A stretch of 64,000 nucleotides of DNA from Metopolophium dirhodum. Its lineage: Eukaryota > Arthropoda > Insecta > Hemiptera > Aphididae. This document shows, in pieces, positions 12,981 through 25,520 of this stretch. Numbering within the stretch: position 1 is the first letter of the stretch; every line of letters begins with the position of its first letter. The position numbers and the translations under genes are program-made. The stretch covers positions 2,718,237 to 2,782,236 of the forward strand of contig NC_083568.1 in the NCBI RefSeq assembly GCF_019925205.1, written 5' to 3'. The notes beneath the pieces were generated by a model. The model ran no database searches. It was given only the letters and a program-made list of their open reading frames with translations, and was not told where the DNA came from.

Positions 12981-13720
12981 TTTTACTTTTAGAGAATTTT
13001 GTGGTGAAATGATTTTCGAGTGAACTACAAAACTAAGATAGATAGTTTACGGCATCGTTAAATAACAATTTAGGCAAAAAGAATGTCAAAAATGTTTGTT
13101 CTAAATAGGAAAGGGATTGAAAACAGTCTTTAAAACGTCGTTTATGTCACTTAGATTTTTAAAAGGAAGGAGCTCATTTTGACCTCTCAAACTGAGCTAG
13201 ACTATTCATTTAAATGGCGATCTATACATCAATAGAAAAAAAATGTGGGAAATGTTACTTTTTTTCGAACTTAGGTATTGGTGACATACCTGTTGATGGC
13301 TTTATTCATACAAATTTTACTTTAGAGAATTTTGTGTTGGAAGTATTTCTGAGTGAACTTCAAAACTAAGCTAGATAGCTTACGCCACCATCGAGTAACA
13401 ATTTTGGCAAAAAAAATACAAAAATATTTGTTCTAAATAGGAAAAGGATTGAAAACAGTTTTTAAAACGTCGTTTATGTTACTTAGATTTTTAAAAGGAA
13501 GGAGCTCATTTTAACCTCTCAAACTGCGTAATACTATTTATTTAAATGGTGATCTAAACGTTAATAGAAAAAAATATAGAAACGTTACTTTTTTTTGAAC
13601 TATTAGGTATTGATCACATACCTGTTGATGGCTTTTTTCATACAAATTTTACTTTTAGAGAATTTAGGGGTTGGCGACAGTTTTTAAAACGACGTTTAAA
13701 TTACTTTCGTCTATGTTTCT
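12981..13720. repeat. Tandem repeat, unit about 333 bp, 2.2 copies
   Basis: Unit 1 is 12981-13314, unit 2 is 13315-13646, and a truncated third starts at 13647 and fades by about 13720. Each begins TTTTACTTT(T)AGAGAATTT. Shared blocks include TTTGTTCTAAATAGGAAA, GATTGAAAACAGT, TTTAAAACGTCGTTTATGT, TTTTTAAAAGGAAGGAGCTC, ACCTCTCAAACTG and ACATACCTGTTGATGGC. Copies are about 85-90% alike by eye. The third copy breaks from the pattern after AGAGAATTTAGGGG and rejoins at the CAGT.TTTAAAACG block, so it carries an internal deletion. No long ORF is present. It is a local tandem array or a fragment of a satellite. Confidence 0.9.
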
Positions 13721-13724
13721 TAAC

Positions 13725-16400
13725 TGAAAAACAATTTGCACATTTACGAGATTACGATAAATTCCGTCAAAATTCTAACACTCTAGACAATTTATAATGA
13801 ATTTATCATCGCGATTTCAATTTCATTGACAATTATTGAAAAAAAACTTTAAAAAAATGATTATGTTTCATGGCTATAAAGCTTTAAAAGTATCAAAATG
13901 TTTTCAAAATATTATAAAGTATAGAACATACTAAATTAACGTCTGGGTGAAATTTAAATGATTGACGGTCATTTGTTTTTTAGTAACACCAGAAAATCAA
14001 AATTGAATTTGTCAAAATTTTTTATTTTTCGCTTCGAATCTATGATAGAAAGAATCAAAGTCCACACACACTGTAGTTATTATTTTGATTATAACTTACT
14101 AGTAGGATAATTAATGTAAATAACATTATAAATGCTAAGTTTTCTTCTAAAAATTATTTATTTAAAAACTTTTATTTATTATTGTTTTGTTTTTAATTAT
14201 GTTACACTAATTAGTCATAGTATAATAAATAATCATCCAACTACCCACCCGCCTGCCCACCAAATTGTGTATGTAATTGCTGAAGCAACACATGGACATA
14301 GGATCGCCGCCATTTATAGGTATTATACTATATATTATTTTAATATTGTACAATAAAAATATTCCACTGGTATTTGTATGAATTATTATAATTCACCTAA
14401 GTGAAAACATACAAGTAGCTATTAAAATTGATGATAGAAAAAAATTATACAATTTATTGTTGTGTTTTGTAATACATTTCAGATTTTGATACCGTGAAGG
14501 CGTGAAATATTGGATAAGATTTAAAATTTATATTTTCAAAATAATGAGTAGCTAATGGATAATTAATTTATTGGCATTTATACAATAATATTGAGTTACA
14601 CTATTATTATTGAAGTCATTCTATTATAGTCTTTATGCTTATTTAAATAAAAGTTTAATACATTAATGTTACGAGTTTACGAGACCTATGTCAGAAGTTA
14701 TTTATACATAAGTGCATGACATATTGTGATGGATTATAGTTTAGAGACAGAATTTATGTTTCTGTTTTCAAAAATGTAATACTCTGTTTCTTATTTTAAA
14801 AATTCATTATTAATGTTAGTATTACTAATAATAAGTAGCAGACACTTTAGCAGTAAATAATAGTTCGTTCTAATGTGGATAAATATATTTTTAGAAGTAT
14901 AGTAAATAACTGATAAATTACATTTCAAATAGTATACCTATTATGAAAAACGTTATTAAATATTAATATAACTATAAAATATAGTTAATAGTTACTTTTT
15001 AATTGAAACTATTATAGCTTATAATAATATAATATATAAGTTGAAGAAAATGAGGTAGGTTGAAGCGTTGATTAAATATATTTAATCAATGGTACAAGTG
15101 TACAACTATAAATTATGAGTAATGACACACATTGTAAGTACAGTTGAAATCTAAGGGTAACACACAATACCTTTCAACTTTTAATAATTAAGACGATCAC
15201 CATTTGTGGATACGATTGTATTATAATATTATCGTGGTAAATAAAAAAAAAACATTTGCATGGATTCTTAAACCTATAATAGGGGAGAAACAAGTTGGGG
15301 TTGATGTTATTTGGATAAGAAAAGTTTGAGCAATTATCGTTTCTATTATGAATAATATTATAATATAATACATACACCCTTTATCTGACTACTTACTTAT
15401 TTGCATAATTGCATGATATTATAGCTCATTTAAAATAAACAAGTGATTGTCAATAGTTATTACTGAATTTAACCAAAAATATAATACAACTAGACAAATT
15501 ATAATAATTTATAATTCATTAACTTCTATTCATCAACCATGAATATATTGATTTTATATTAGATAGGTAGCTAAATGTGAAATTTATCAATATGATATTA
15601 TAACTAGATATGTAGGGTATAATAATATGTGTTAACTATAGTCTATAATATTTAATAGCTAAAAATTTGAAATTGTTAACAATATTATATCTACATAAAT
15701 GAAAAAATATTAGACATTTTGATTTTGTGATTTATTATTTTATGATGTAAGTGTATAGTTTTTAAAATATCAAATATAGACCATAGTATTAAGCAAATAT
15801 TGTAGTTATTAATTTAGGTATATTCTTTCAGCTAAAACATAACAATGACCTACTCATAAGCAGCAACATTTTAAATAATATGTTTTATAATAAATTACAA
15901 TAATTTGTATAAATGTATAATATGAAATATTACAAATCATTTAAATATTAAATTAGAGTTTCATATTATTATGAATTTCAGAAATTGTCGAAAGAATTAA
16001 TTAGCTTAAACTCTGAGGTTATTTTTGAAAGCAAATTATTGTGTTACGTAAAAGTAAAAAAAAATTGAAATATTTTGAGGCATGTTGCGAAATTATTATT
16101 ATGTTCAGTGTAGTGATTTCCATTAGTTCAGTATAGTTTCCTTAATCTAATTATACCTAATAAGTAATAAGTAATAATATGTAACAGTGTAACACTAATT
16201 ATAGTTGCTAAATATTATACTCATTAGGTGCGTAATAGTTTTGGTTTTATATTAATGTCATGTGTAATGGACTAACCTCATATTAAAAAAAAAAGAATTT
16301 ATTAGGTACCTATTGTATTAATCATAGCCATTTAACCGAGTTAAATGCCTTATGTCGTATATCTAACGTACTATAAATACTAATCATAGTAATGCGAGTA
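13725..16400. other. AT-rich non-coding, possibly old transposon remnant at its left end
   Basis: The segment 13725-14060, with monotonous A/T-rich phrases such as TTTCATGGCTATAAAGC, looks like an old repeat and continues from the tandem array without a sharp edge, but I cannot name it. The rest is AT-rich filler with ORFs under 75 codons. Confidence 0.45.
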
Positions 16401-17640
16401 GGTATATTTGGAAATTATTTCCGGAACAGACGGCTGATGACAACGAATTTCATCCAATGTCTTTGATAACCTCTCGGCAAAAGAAAAGCGGGAATATAAG
16501 TCTATTGTGAAACGTCTAAAGATATACTTCGAATTTGGCCCCGCGAATAATAGCTTTTGAATTCTCTCCGTCACCGGTGCGTATATTAAAAAAATATTCT
16601 TTTCCGAAAGGAAGAGAGACTGACATTTACATCTTTTATACTTGCACATTATGCATATATATATATTTTATATTTTGCGTGCAATATTCTTTATTGTCGT
16701 GTACAGTTTTTCATTGTTGGAGAGAAAATTCTACCGAATGATTCCGTCTCTCTATTGAGCGCGTAACTCGAGGCATTTTCTCTCTCCCCGTTCGTCATTC
16801 CTAATTGTTTCTCGGACCGTAAAAAAAAAAAATAATAATAATAATTACAGTACTAATAGTAATAGTCATGATGATAATAATAATGCAAATACTGCGCACT
16901 GCGCAGAGTGACCACTTGACGTAATAACAGTAATGGGCACAACCCTTTTTTTCCTGACCACAAAATAATGGACCCTTAAAAAATGCAGCAAACGCTATAC
17001 CCCATTAGATTCCATTTTTTGTGCTCCGGCGCCCCCGGAAAAGTGGACATCGGCCATCGGCGATCCGAACGCCTTCCACCCTACATATTATTATTATAAT
17101 ATTCACACAAAATTCGATATTTATGGCCCGGAAGACCACGAAACGGCGAGCAACCCTCTCAGTAAAATTCGATTCACGGTGTTAACACGTATATTTCATG
17201 TGTAATTATTGCCGACTAAATTATGGGTCCGGACCGCCGCCGTAACGACTCTCCGCGGACAGACATTTATCTTCGGTGCTCCAGTGTCCGGCATAATATA
17301 ATAATAACACAGAATAGTTGTTTTATTCAGCGCAGCTATTACCATGCGATAATGCATCGACTAATTCAATCTATTTGAATTGAATATACTTAGAGAGTGG
17401 AAAAAAGAAGGGTTCTCTCTAGTGCGCAAACATTTGATATAGAACAATGCGTGTACAGCGTGCCATTCCCGAATATCGATTTATATTATATACATCACGC
17501 GCGTTTATGTACAATTTTATGTGTACACATTTTTTATGAACGTTAATTAAATTTTGGATTGTTGTTGCGCTCGAAACGTCATCGTAAATTACGCACGCGT
17601 GTGTTCAAAGGACACATGTGCCAAAACTGAATTGAAATCG
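16400..17640. promoter_or_regulatory. Cluster of GC-richer blocks, candidate regulatory region
   Basis: Blocks at about 16430-16640, 16740-16810, 16900-17080, 17130-17300 and 17400-17650 have balanced composition, rich in CGG, CCG and GACC words, between AT spacers. A minus-strand ORF at 16380-16649 (89 codons, containing the tract FRRFTIDLYSRFSFAERLSK) is the most protein-like frame here. It lacks recognisable domains and its ATG side is AT-rich, so I do not call it a gene. A conserved non-coding cluster is the simplest reading. Confidence 0.35.
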
Positions 17641-17814
17641 AATAAACACGCGATGAAACATTGCCGGCAGTTAAAGCTATATAATGCATAATATATTATT
17701 ATTATTTATAGCAATATAGGTAGGTAAGCACGGCCTAAAAACGCACACACGTGAGAGGACTTTGGATCTTATTATATTATAGTAAAATATTGTATCCAGA
17801 CAAAGTTAAGTATT

Positions 17815-19298
17815 GCGGGGCCCTGGACATAGGTAATAGGTACCCAGAGAAAGGCAGAATTCTAGCTTTTTTTTAAATCAGGATTTTTTAAAATTAATGC
17901 TGTTTTTATTTGAATTTTAAACATTAAAAACAATAATATCAAGTTATTTTTATCCTTTATTTTTAATTATAACAAGTTAACAAAAAATTATTTACAAATA
18001 ATAAAATAATATATGTATGTGTTGAAAATTATAGGTTAATAAATTCGTGGGGAGCTTATTATTTTATTAATTTATATTTATTTTAATAATTATAACTTAT
18101 AAAAACATTAATAAAAAATAAATAAAATCATCAAAATGTTTGAATGATATAATAAATTGTTTAATATCTAAGTACGCGGCGGCGGTGGACAATAAAATAG
18201 GTACATTAAAACTAATAATACACTAGATACGCACGCAGTAGGTACATATTATTTAATACAGCTATATGCTGTACCTAAACTAAATTGTAACAATAATTTC
18301 ATAAAATGAAAACTTAATTTTATGATATTATGCAGAAATTGTTGAAAAAATACTGTAAGGTGCAAAGCGGATTGCAGTCAAATACTCAAATGTCGAACAT
18401 AGCAGGGCTTGAAACCGATTGAAATAATTTCGCTTTCGGTTTCGATTTTGTATACCAGTTTTGAAATTTTACGATTTCAGTTTCAACTTAGCAATGCCGG
18501 TATTAAGAAATTTCGGTTTCGGTTTCGGTTTTGTATACCGGTTTCCAATTTTCTTTTGCGAATAATGAAATGGTTATCAACATTTTAATCATGATCTCAA
18601 TTTTATTATGAGTATTAATTATGCGTATTTATGAAATTTACGTATTTAAAAACTGCACGTCGATTAAAAAAAAATAACGATTTCTAATTTTTTCAGATTT
18701 CGGTTTTTTATTTAATACCGGTTTCCAATTTTTTACGGTTTTGATTTTGAATTTAATACCGGTATCCAATTTTTTTCGGTTTTAGTTTTAAATTATAATA
18801 CCGGTATCCAATTTTTTTTGGTTTCGTTTTTGATTACGGTTTCGATTTTGGTTTTAAAACGGTTTGTACCGGTTTCTGAAATCCGTTTTGAAAACTGTTT
18901 CAAGCCCTGGAATATAGCTCTTGCCTCTTCTATATACGGCCATACGACAATACGCGGAAAGATTTTCCAAACAAAGAACAGAAAAAACAATCACTATAGA
19001 GCTAATAAATATTTATATTATTAATTATAGTATACTCCTACAATCCTCGAGTATCCTCAAAATATTACTCCTTCGTCGTATCGATAACGATTTACTTTGT
19101 ACTATGGCAAAATGTAGATATCATTTTCCAAATAGGTAACTGATGATATAAATAATATTAATATTACACATGTGTAGTATATAACAATAAATTTATAGAT
19201 TTATAATTTGTTAATATAAAATGTCAATGTGTTTCGTGGTATTAAGATGATAATTAAAAATCACTGGGCCCTTTAACAAGCGCGGGGCCCTGGACATA
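17815..19298. repeat. 17-bp GC-rich direct repeat bracketing an AT-rich segment
   Basis: The same 17 bases, GCGGGGCCCTGGACATA, occur at 17815-17831 and 19282-19298 in the same orientation, far beyond chance in this composition. The right copy continues into CCCCGGCACTG (ending near 19334), which read on the other strand begins CAGTGCCGGGGC, like a DNA-transposon terminus. The left copy lacks that extension. The two may be ends or fragments of one element family in direct orientation, with the hAT-type MITE at 18403-18909 lying between them. Confidence 0.6.
18403..18909. mobile_element. Non-autonomous hAT-type MITE, 507 bp
   Basis: The element begins CAGGGCTTGAAAC and ends with the exact inverse GTTTCAAGCCCTG, a 13-bp perfect terminal inverted repeat. 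It is flanked by GAACATAG at 18395-18402 and GAATATAG at 18910-18917, an 8-bp target-site duplication with one mismatch. The 8-bp duplication and CAGGG terminus fit the hAT superfamily. The interior has no transposase frame. It is built from degenerate repeats of a CGGTTTCGGTTTTG / ATACCGGTTTCCAATTTT theme, so the element expanded internally. A minus-strand 65-codon ORF at its right end (18793-18990) is a by-product. Confidence 0.88.
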
Positions 19299-19334
19299 TG
19301 TCCCATTTGATCTCCCCCAGCCCCGGCACTGGGT

Positions 19335-20400
19335 ATAATAATATATTATACTTTATACTATCATCAACTCGTTACTAATATTACAGTTGATGATGGAAAT
19401 GGTTTTTGAGATGAAGCATTATGCTTGTAGTTGGTAGGTATATTGTTTTATATTTAAATGTAATAAATAATAATAATATAGATTATAAATCCTACAACGA
19501 ATCAAAATGTAAATATGTAACATTATATTTTACATTACAAATATTATGTTGATTTAGTTTGAATTTATTTCCTAATGTATTATTAATTATTATGAACCAA
19601 ATGTACTAATACATTATTCATTGATTAAATAAAAAAAAAATAGTAACATAAACTAAACAGTGTACACATATTATTAATCATCACAAAATATTATGTTATT
19701 TATTTATCTCTCTTGTATAAATGTTGTACACACAATCTTTATTAATAAATGTTCAGTGTAATTGTAACTGCTGATTAATATTATTGTTTTACGTTTTAAG
19801 ACTATAGGAGTTTAAAATTTAAACGAATATCATATATTTTGTATTTTATTTGAACTTTTATATTATATGACTTGCTTACTTGACTACTTGGTAAAAGTAT
19901 ATACATAATATTTTATTCAACATGTCTTTTTTTTTTATTCTACCTTTTAGGAAGCATTTGTTTTAAATTATATGGAAATTTACGAGCAACCTAAGTAACT
20001 ATCTTATTTGTTATTTATTTGTACACAGTAAAAGTTCTTTTCAGGTCAACGAAAATTAACTTACATTATAGCAATTTCTTAGATTCAATGCGGAAAACCC
20101 CACGAGACTTGGACACTAATTTGAAATAATAGTTTAGTATATTGAACTTTTCTTTCTTTTAATACTTTAAATTACTGAATTCTATCTCGACGATTACGTT
20201 CTTGTTAGTAACATTTAAATTACAATAGGTACTTACAATGTTTATTATTATATTAAATTATGTACATATTTGTTGTTTATTAAATTTTTATTATAAATCT
20301 ATTTAATATTTATAGGTATTACGTTGTAATTTATACGAGTGGTATTTTTTCGAAGAGGAATTAATATTTAAAAAACCTCAATTCATATTGCATTATACCG
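19335..20400. other. AT-rich non-coding stretch
   Basis: Low-complexity AT-rich DNA without ORFs above 60 codons, GC islands, transposon ends or repeats that I could pair. Confidence 0.6.
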
Positions 20401-21300
20401 TCTTCGCGAAGTAATGTATTGGTAATATATTTTTACGATCCAAAAAACATAGAACGGGTGCATTAAAAACGTCCTGGGGTTATTGTTTGCGTTCATTCGC
20501 TGCGGGGTTGGATATTTTTATGATATAATTTTATTCGAAAAAATCGGGAAAAAAATATTCAGTAATTTCGCATGCAGAAATGTATCGAGAGATTTGTACG
20601 TAGGTTAAGTTACGGATCAGAGCCAACGGATGTTTTCTCGTTCATCCCCTTTGCTTAGACTCCGATATTTATTATTCAGATGGTCGTAAAATCGACTTAC
20701 TCAAACCGAGCGGAGGGGGTTCAAAGTAAGAGTTACGATCACCCCCGTACGTTTTACTACTTCAGGAAGCTAAACAATAGTTAAATAATAAAAAAAAAAA
20801 AATAAGAAAGAAAAATATAGATGTATATAAGAAACTGTTCGATGGACAACGAGTGGACATTATCTGGCTCAATTTGACGGTTGGGTGGTATATACGAGTG
20901 CGTATAAAACCCCTCGGAGGAGTTTCGCTATAAAAACGAGGTTAACAGCGCTTTTACATAGACCACCACTTCGGGCGGACCTCTTAAACTTCCTGAATAA
21001 CTGCATCTGGGCAAAGGCGCCATTGGAGCAGAGGCCTTTCTTTTTATTATCTATTCAAAATAGGAAAAAAACCACGTATGCATATATAATATAATACGCA
21101 CACACACACACACATATATATATATTTATATACGGAAGTTGCGATAATGAATCCGTCGTAAAAAAAGGCCACAAACAATAGACTTTTACCTAAAAAAAAA
21201 AAATAAATAAATATATATAACCGACCAGAGTTTTTACGACAAAAACCCCCATTTCGGTTTTTATATACGAATATTTACGAAACCGAATCCTTTGAGATTT
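20400..21300. promoter_or_regulatory. GC-richer island cluster with three GTCGTAAAA motifs
   Basis: Balanced-composition blocks at about 20440-20780, 20860-21060 and 21210-21330 contain GTCGTAAAA at 20683-20691 and 21155-21163, and its reverse complement at 21232-21240. TTTTACGAC resembles the site preferred by posterior Hox (Abd-B class) homeodomains; that link is family knowledge, not demonstrated here. A small plus ORF (20885-21094, 69 codons) has no recognised motif. A short (CA)n/(TA)n tract lies at about 21100-21125. Confidence 0.35.
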
Positions 21301-21334
21301 GGATGGATAAAGTGCAACAGTTCCGGTTCAGATA

Positions 21335-22835
21335 TGGGAAATTTACTAACATACTATATACCAAGGGGTTATATATTATTATCACAAAGGAACCCGCGAT
21401 CGAGTGCCTTTTATTGTGGGACGTATTATAATATATTTATACATCATGATGAAATAAAAAACGTATATAATATGAACAAATTTTATTTTGTATGATACAA
21501 GAATGTTAGAGGATTCATTTTTAATTTACTTACATTTAGTCTACGTCGGATGTCAAAATTGCGCGGGCTCATACTTTATTGAACGATAAAACTTGCGGTA
21601 GCTATTTAATGATAATATATATTACAATATTGTGATAGAATTTTTTTGTTACCTTTTTAGTTTTTCCTTGTGAAAATATTTATTTTTTTATTATTTATTA
21701 AACTTTGAGCACATAATAAACCGTGGTTTTAAAAATAATGATTAATTTAAATATTATATATTCTTACCCAGCTTTTGACGATGTTTACATAATAAAAACA
21801 AATCATTTTCAGTTTAATTAGATTGCCAGAATATTAATAAGTAGGTTGATAATACGTCGTAATGGTTTAAATTTTTTTGTGATAAATAACTATTTAAATA
21901 TATTTCGTACTTGGATTGATTTGTAGTTTATTTTACCATGTAGGGTATCTATATCGTATAAATTCAGTGTCTGCCCATTGTTTTTTTTGTAAAGCAGTGT
22001 CCATTAAAAAATGTAATTTAACGAACATGATATGATGCTATGGATGCGTATTAAATAATATATAGGTAGGTACTGCTTGTTTGATAATACATTTATTAGG
22101 TATCTATCTTTTATTTTATTACCAACGGAGTTGTAAGTACTTAAACATTTTAATTGATCAGTAAGACTAATTTTTATTAATAATAACTTATTTATAATAA
22201 GAATTAGAACAATAATAGTTCTTGTGGTATGACAATAAATGTACGTACTTAATCAGAACAGAGAATAAAAAAAACACGACTGATGACTGATGAAACTAAT
22301 GGTCGACACCGACGATGTTAAAAATAATCAGCTGATGACGATTATGACAACAGTCATGAAGAACTTAGCACAAATGCCTTTACAATATCACGGGACACGT
22401 GTTTACATTTTTACATCGTTTTGCCTTTGGACTTTTAACCGATATGGCAAGATATTATATTATTTATATTCAAAATGTCTATTTAAAATCGTCGAACCAC
22501 AATTATAATATATTATTCATAGAGTAAACTTTAGGAATTTATTAGTATGCGATAATAATTTAATGTTTTCAAATTTAATCATCTTATTATTATTCTTCCT
22601 CGTTGAAATTGCCTTAAAGAACAAATTTGACGGTAAAAGCATTTATCTAAGTCAAGTAGTATTTTTTTTTTAGACTTTGTTAGAATATCAATTTTTTTTT
22701 TGGAGTTAACGTAATAACTTTTTCAAAATATCGTTTTTGGGAGTTTTTGACAAGACTATATACATTTCTTAAATAATTTATTATCCATATAATATAGTTT
22801 TCACAATGTTTGTCATACGTTTGACTAGCATCAAT
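21335..22835. other. AT-rich non-coding stretch
   Basis: AT-rich filler. The plus ORF at 22290-22508 (72 codons) is AT-biased and unremarkable. No repeats or transposon ends were recognised. Confidence 0.55.
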
Positions 22836-22839
22836 TTTT

Positions 22840-24200
22840 GATTTGTCAGATCGTTCTGTTACACACTTTATATAGGTATATACACGAGCAGCCTGCACTA
22901 GCACCACCCCGCCGCCGATTTACTCGTACAATGTTACGACGAGAAAAACGCGAAAACTCAACGGCGGACCGTAAAGGCGAGGCGCGCGGGGTGTGGCGGA
23001 GTGCTGTCGGAAGTGAATCGCAAAGGCGACGACCATTACTGGCGAGAAGAAGCGAATCACGTACGGAATGGGATTTAATACTATATACGTGTATATGTAT
23101 TATATTTTTCCAGCGGCGAAACACAACACCGCCGATCATACACGCGCGTTTTATCAAAACCCAGTTGGTCCCCTCAAAACCATATAATAATATATATATC
23201 CGTTTTCGTGCGTTATTATATACTTGTATATATATCGCGTACTATATACATTTTGGCGACACTGCGGTGTTGCAGTCAATTTGCCGCCAGATTGAACGGG
23301 GCCGTCGGCCGCCGCGTTTGATAAATGAAGTCGGCTGCAGCGTCGTTCCGTATACAGTCCTTTCCCGTCACTCCCACCGTCGTCGTCGTCGTCCGCGCCC
23401 GTGTCGTTCAGACCCTCGCGTCTCGCGATATCAGAAAAAAAAAAGGAAAAAAAGACCAGAGGAGAGGGCGAGAGAGAGCTGAACGGAGAGAAAAAGGTTA
23501 CGGTTTTTCGGGGTGTGTTTTTCTCGGGGACGACATAAGGCCGCCGCGCGCTCGTATCATTAATTCGCGTCGGCCGGTATACGCCACGCGTTTTTATACC
23601 GAACCGACTTATATAGTTTGTACCGCACCGCAATTTTCACGGACAGAGAGGACCGGTGGAGGGGTGGCTGCGGGGGAGGATGACGACGACGGTTTAGCAG
23701 AATATATATATATATATATATACATGCAAACGTGTATATACATATAATTATATATATATATATATATTCGACAAACGGCGGCGCGTATACATGATCGATG
23801 AACAATTTCTTCAGACGGTTAAAAACAATTTGTCACCGTTGCGCAACGCTAACCGAATTACTCTTCCCCGGGAACGATGAGATGCGGGGTCGACGGCGGA
23901 GCACACGACACTGTGTATACAGTAGTCGTACACTGCTATACATCGGACGATAAGTTTATTTTCACGATCCCAAGAGGGTTTTTAATTCGTATCGCTTTGT
24001 ATTGTCCAATTAAACGACACAGCAGACGACTTTATGCGCACCCCCCGCGCTGCACAGGTCCACGACTCCTATATATATATACGGACAGTTGTGATTCTGC
24101 GACAGTGGCGACGGCGGCGGCGGTAAGGTTAATTTTTCAAAAGCAACGACGACTTTATCCGCCTAGCCTGCAGGATCGTATAATAATTGACGTATAATAT
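22840..24200 (+). promoter_or_regulatory. Second CpG-rich block, possible untranslated first exon
   Basis: GC-rich, CpG-rich DNA at about 22890-23080, 23260-23700 and 23860-24200, with CGTCGTCGTCGT and GGCGGCGG tracts and two TA microsatellites between. On the plus strand the block ends in GGCGGCG|GTAAGGTT, a plausible splice donor with the GT at 24123-24124. This suggests an untranslated first exon of a plus-strand transcript, but no downstream coding exon was found. Open frames of up to 214 codons (22838-23482, plus) are rich in Arg and tyrosine-isoleucine runs from low-complexity DNA and do not look like a protein. The orientation is uncertain. Confidence 0.4.
23702..23766. repeat. Paired (TA)n microsatellites
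   Basis: Two TA tracts (about 23702-23722 and 23746-23766) separated by a short CATGCAAACGTG spacer, inside the CpG-rich block. Confidence 0.9.
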
Positions 24201-24628
24201 ATATCGTCGAGTCTTATAGCGAACGATAATATTAATGAATGCCAAACAACCGTCGTCGTGTTATCTGTATTGCTGTCAATTTAGAATTCTTATTAATGCA
24301 CCGCGTCACTTGAATATATGGTAAGCACTTAGGGTGTATCGTATTGAACTTAGCTGATTATCGCGTTGTGCACCACACGCGTTGTGTGTACACCCGTTTT
24401 GTTTTCAATTTCCGTTCCTCGTGAATAATATTATTATTATTTCGTTTTTTACTCTTCATATCCTGCAAAATATTATGTATTGTCTACGTCGTAATTTGTT
24501 TAATGAACGTCATTATATTATTAACACTTCGCAGACATTTCGTGGAAAAAAACTAAGTAATTGGTTTTTAATTGGTTGAGTATTTCGTTTAGGTATTACG
24601 ATGTTTCCGACCGCATAAAAGTAAATTA

Positions 24629-24888
24629 GTGACTTGGCGTGGCGTGTTGGCTCCTACCAGTCGCGGAATGCGACTGGGAGTAAGTAACGGCCACAGCTAC
24701 TTGCTCCCGGATGGGTGACCACCCGGGTTCATAGTGTTTGTTACCTACCGTAACAACCATTAAAAAAAAAAAAAACAATCGTAAATCCAACCTACCGTAC
24801 CAACCTTACCCCTACCATAGTTCATAACCCCTACAACAGCTAATGGCCATAGTCACCGGGCTTAAGTTCAATAAAAAAAAAAAAAAAA
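24629..24888 (+). mobile_element. SINE with 5S-like segment and perfect 12-bp TSD
   Basis: A GC-rich head (24629-24750) is followed by an A-run, a middle part with CCTACCGTACCAACC text, and a terminal A-tail near 24873-24888. AAAAGTAAATTA occurs exactly at 24617-24628 and again at 24885-24896, overlapping the tail: a perfect 12-bp target-site duplication typical of LINE-mediated insertion. The head contains GGATGGGTGACCACCCGGG (24709-24727), closely resembling the conserved 3' control region of 5S rRNA. An 8-bp perfect stem (CCAGTCGC / GCGACTGG, 24657-24677) also lies in the head. A tRNA-type reading (TGGCGTGGCG as A-box-like, GGGTTCATA as B-box-like) is possible, so the class (5S-derived or tRNA-derived) is not settled. 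No ORF is expected or seen. The perfect duplication implies a fairly recent insertion. Confidence 0.88.
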
Positions 24889-24896
24889 GTAAATTA

Positions 24897-25520
24897 AAAT
24901 GACGTAAGTGTAATTCTAATGGAAGACTCAAGAAACTCGAACTAACAAACAATATTGTATACAGTTATTGGGTCAAGTTATCGGAGATTAAAACGTTACA
25001 TTATAGGTATGAGGTATGTAACATTACATTACATTATGATTTATAGGTAAACGTATTTTTTATTTATGAAATTAAATTTGGTTATTCTGTTTAAATATGT
25101 ACAGAACGGAAGGTGTATTGGTTCACGTAAGACTTTTTATTATATTTACTGTTGTAGTCAATATACACATTTTTTAAATCCCTTTGTAAATGCATTTGCA
25201 TGAACTGTAATCATTCATTGTTAAATTATTTTTTCACTTAATAAATAATTAAATGTTCGGTATTATAATAAGATAAAAAAAGATAACTACTTACACAAAT
25301 CATATTGTAAAATACAAAAAATAATAATATAACATAATAATTAATATTATACTACATTATACTATACACTATACAGTACCTACCTATGGTTAGTAATATT
25401 AAAAATATTAAACAGTATTATAATGATATTTACATTTAAATTTTTAAGTCTAATAATTGAACATATTGTGTAAAGAATGCGTCATGAATATTATAATGAT
25501 GTGAAAAAAAAAATTACTAG
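24897..25520. other. AT-rich non-coding stretch
   Basis: AT-rich filler right of the SINE. No ORF, island or repeat is recognised. Confidence 0.55.

Noticed and set aside
15049..15062. TGAGGTAGGTTG, let-7-like
   Set aside because: Diverges from let-7 after the seed region and no hairpin partner is seen.
16380..16649. 89-codon minus ORF with a plausible residue mix
   Set aside because: No domain, AT-rich N-terminal part and no splice or promoter support; more likely a chance frame over a conserved-looking island.
22838..23482. 214-codon plus ORF
   Set aside because: Residues are Arg-rich or Tyr/Ile-rich runs mirroring CGTCGT and TATA repeats; no domain and no plausible start context. The block is better read as promoter or UTR.
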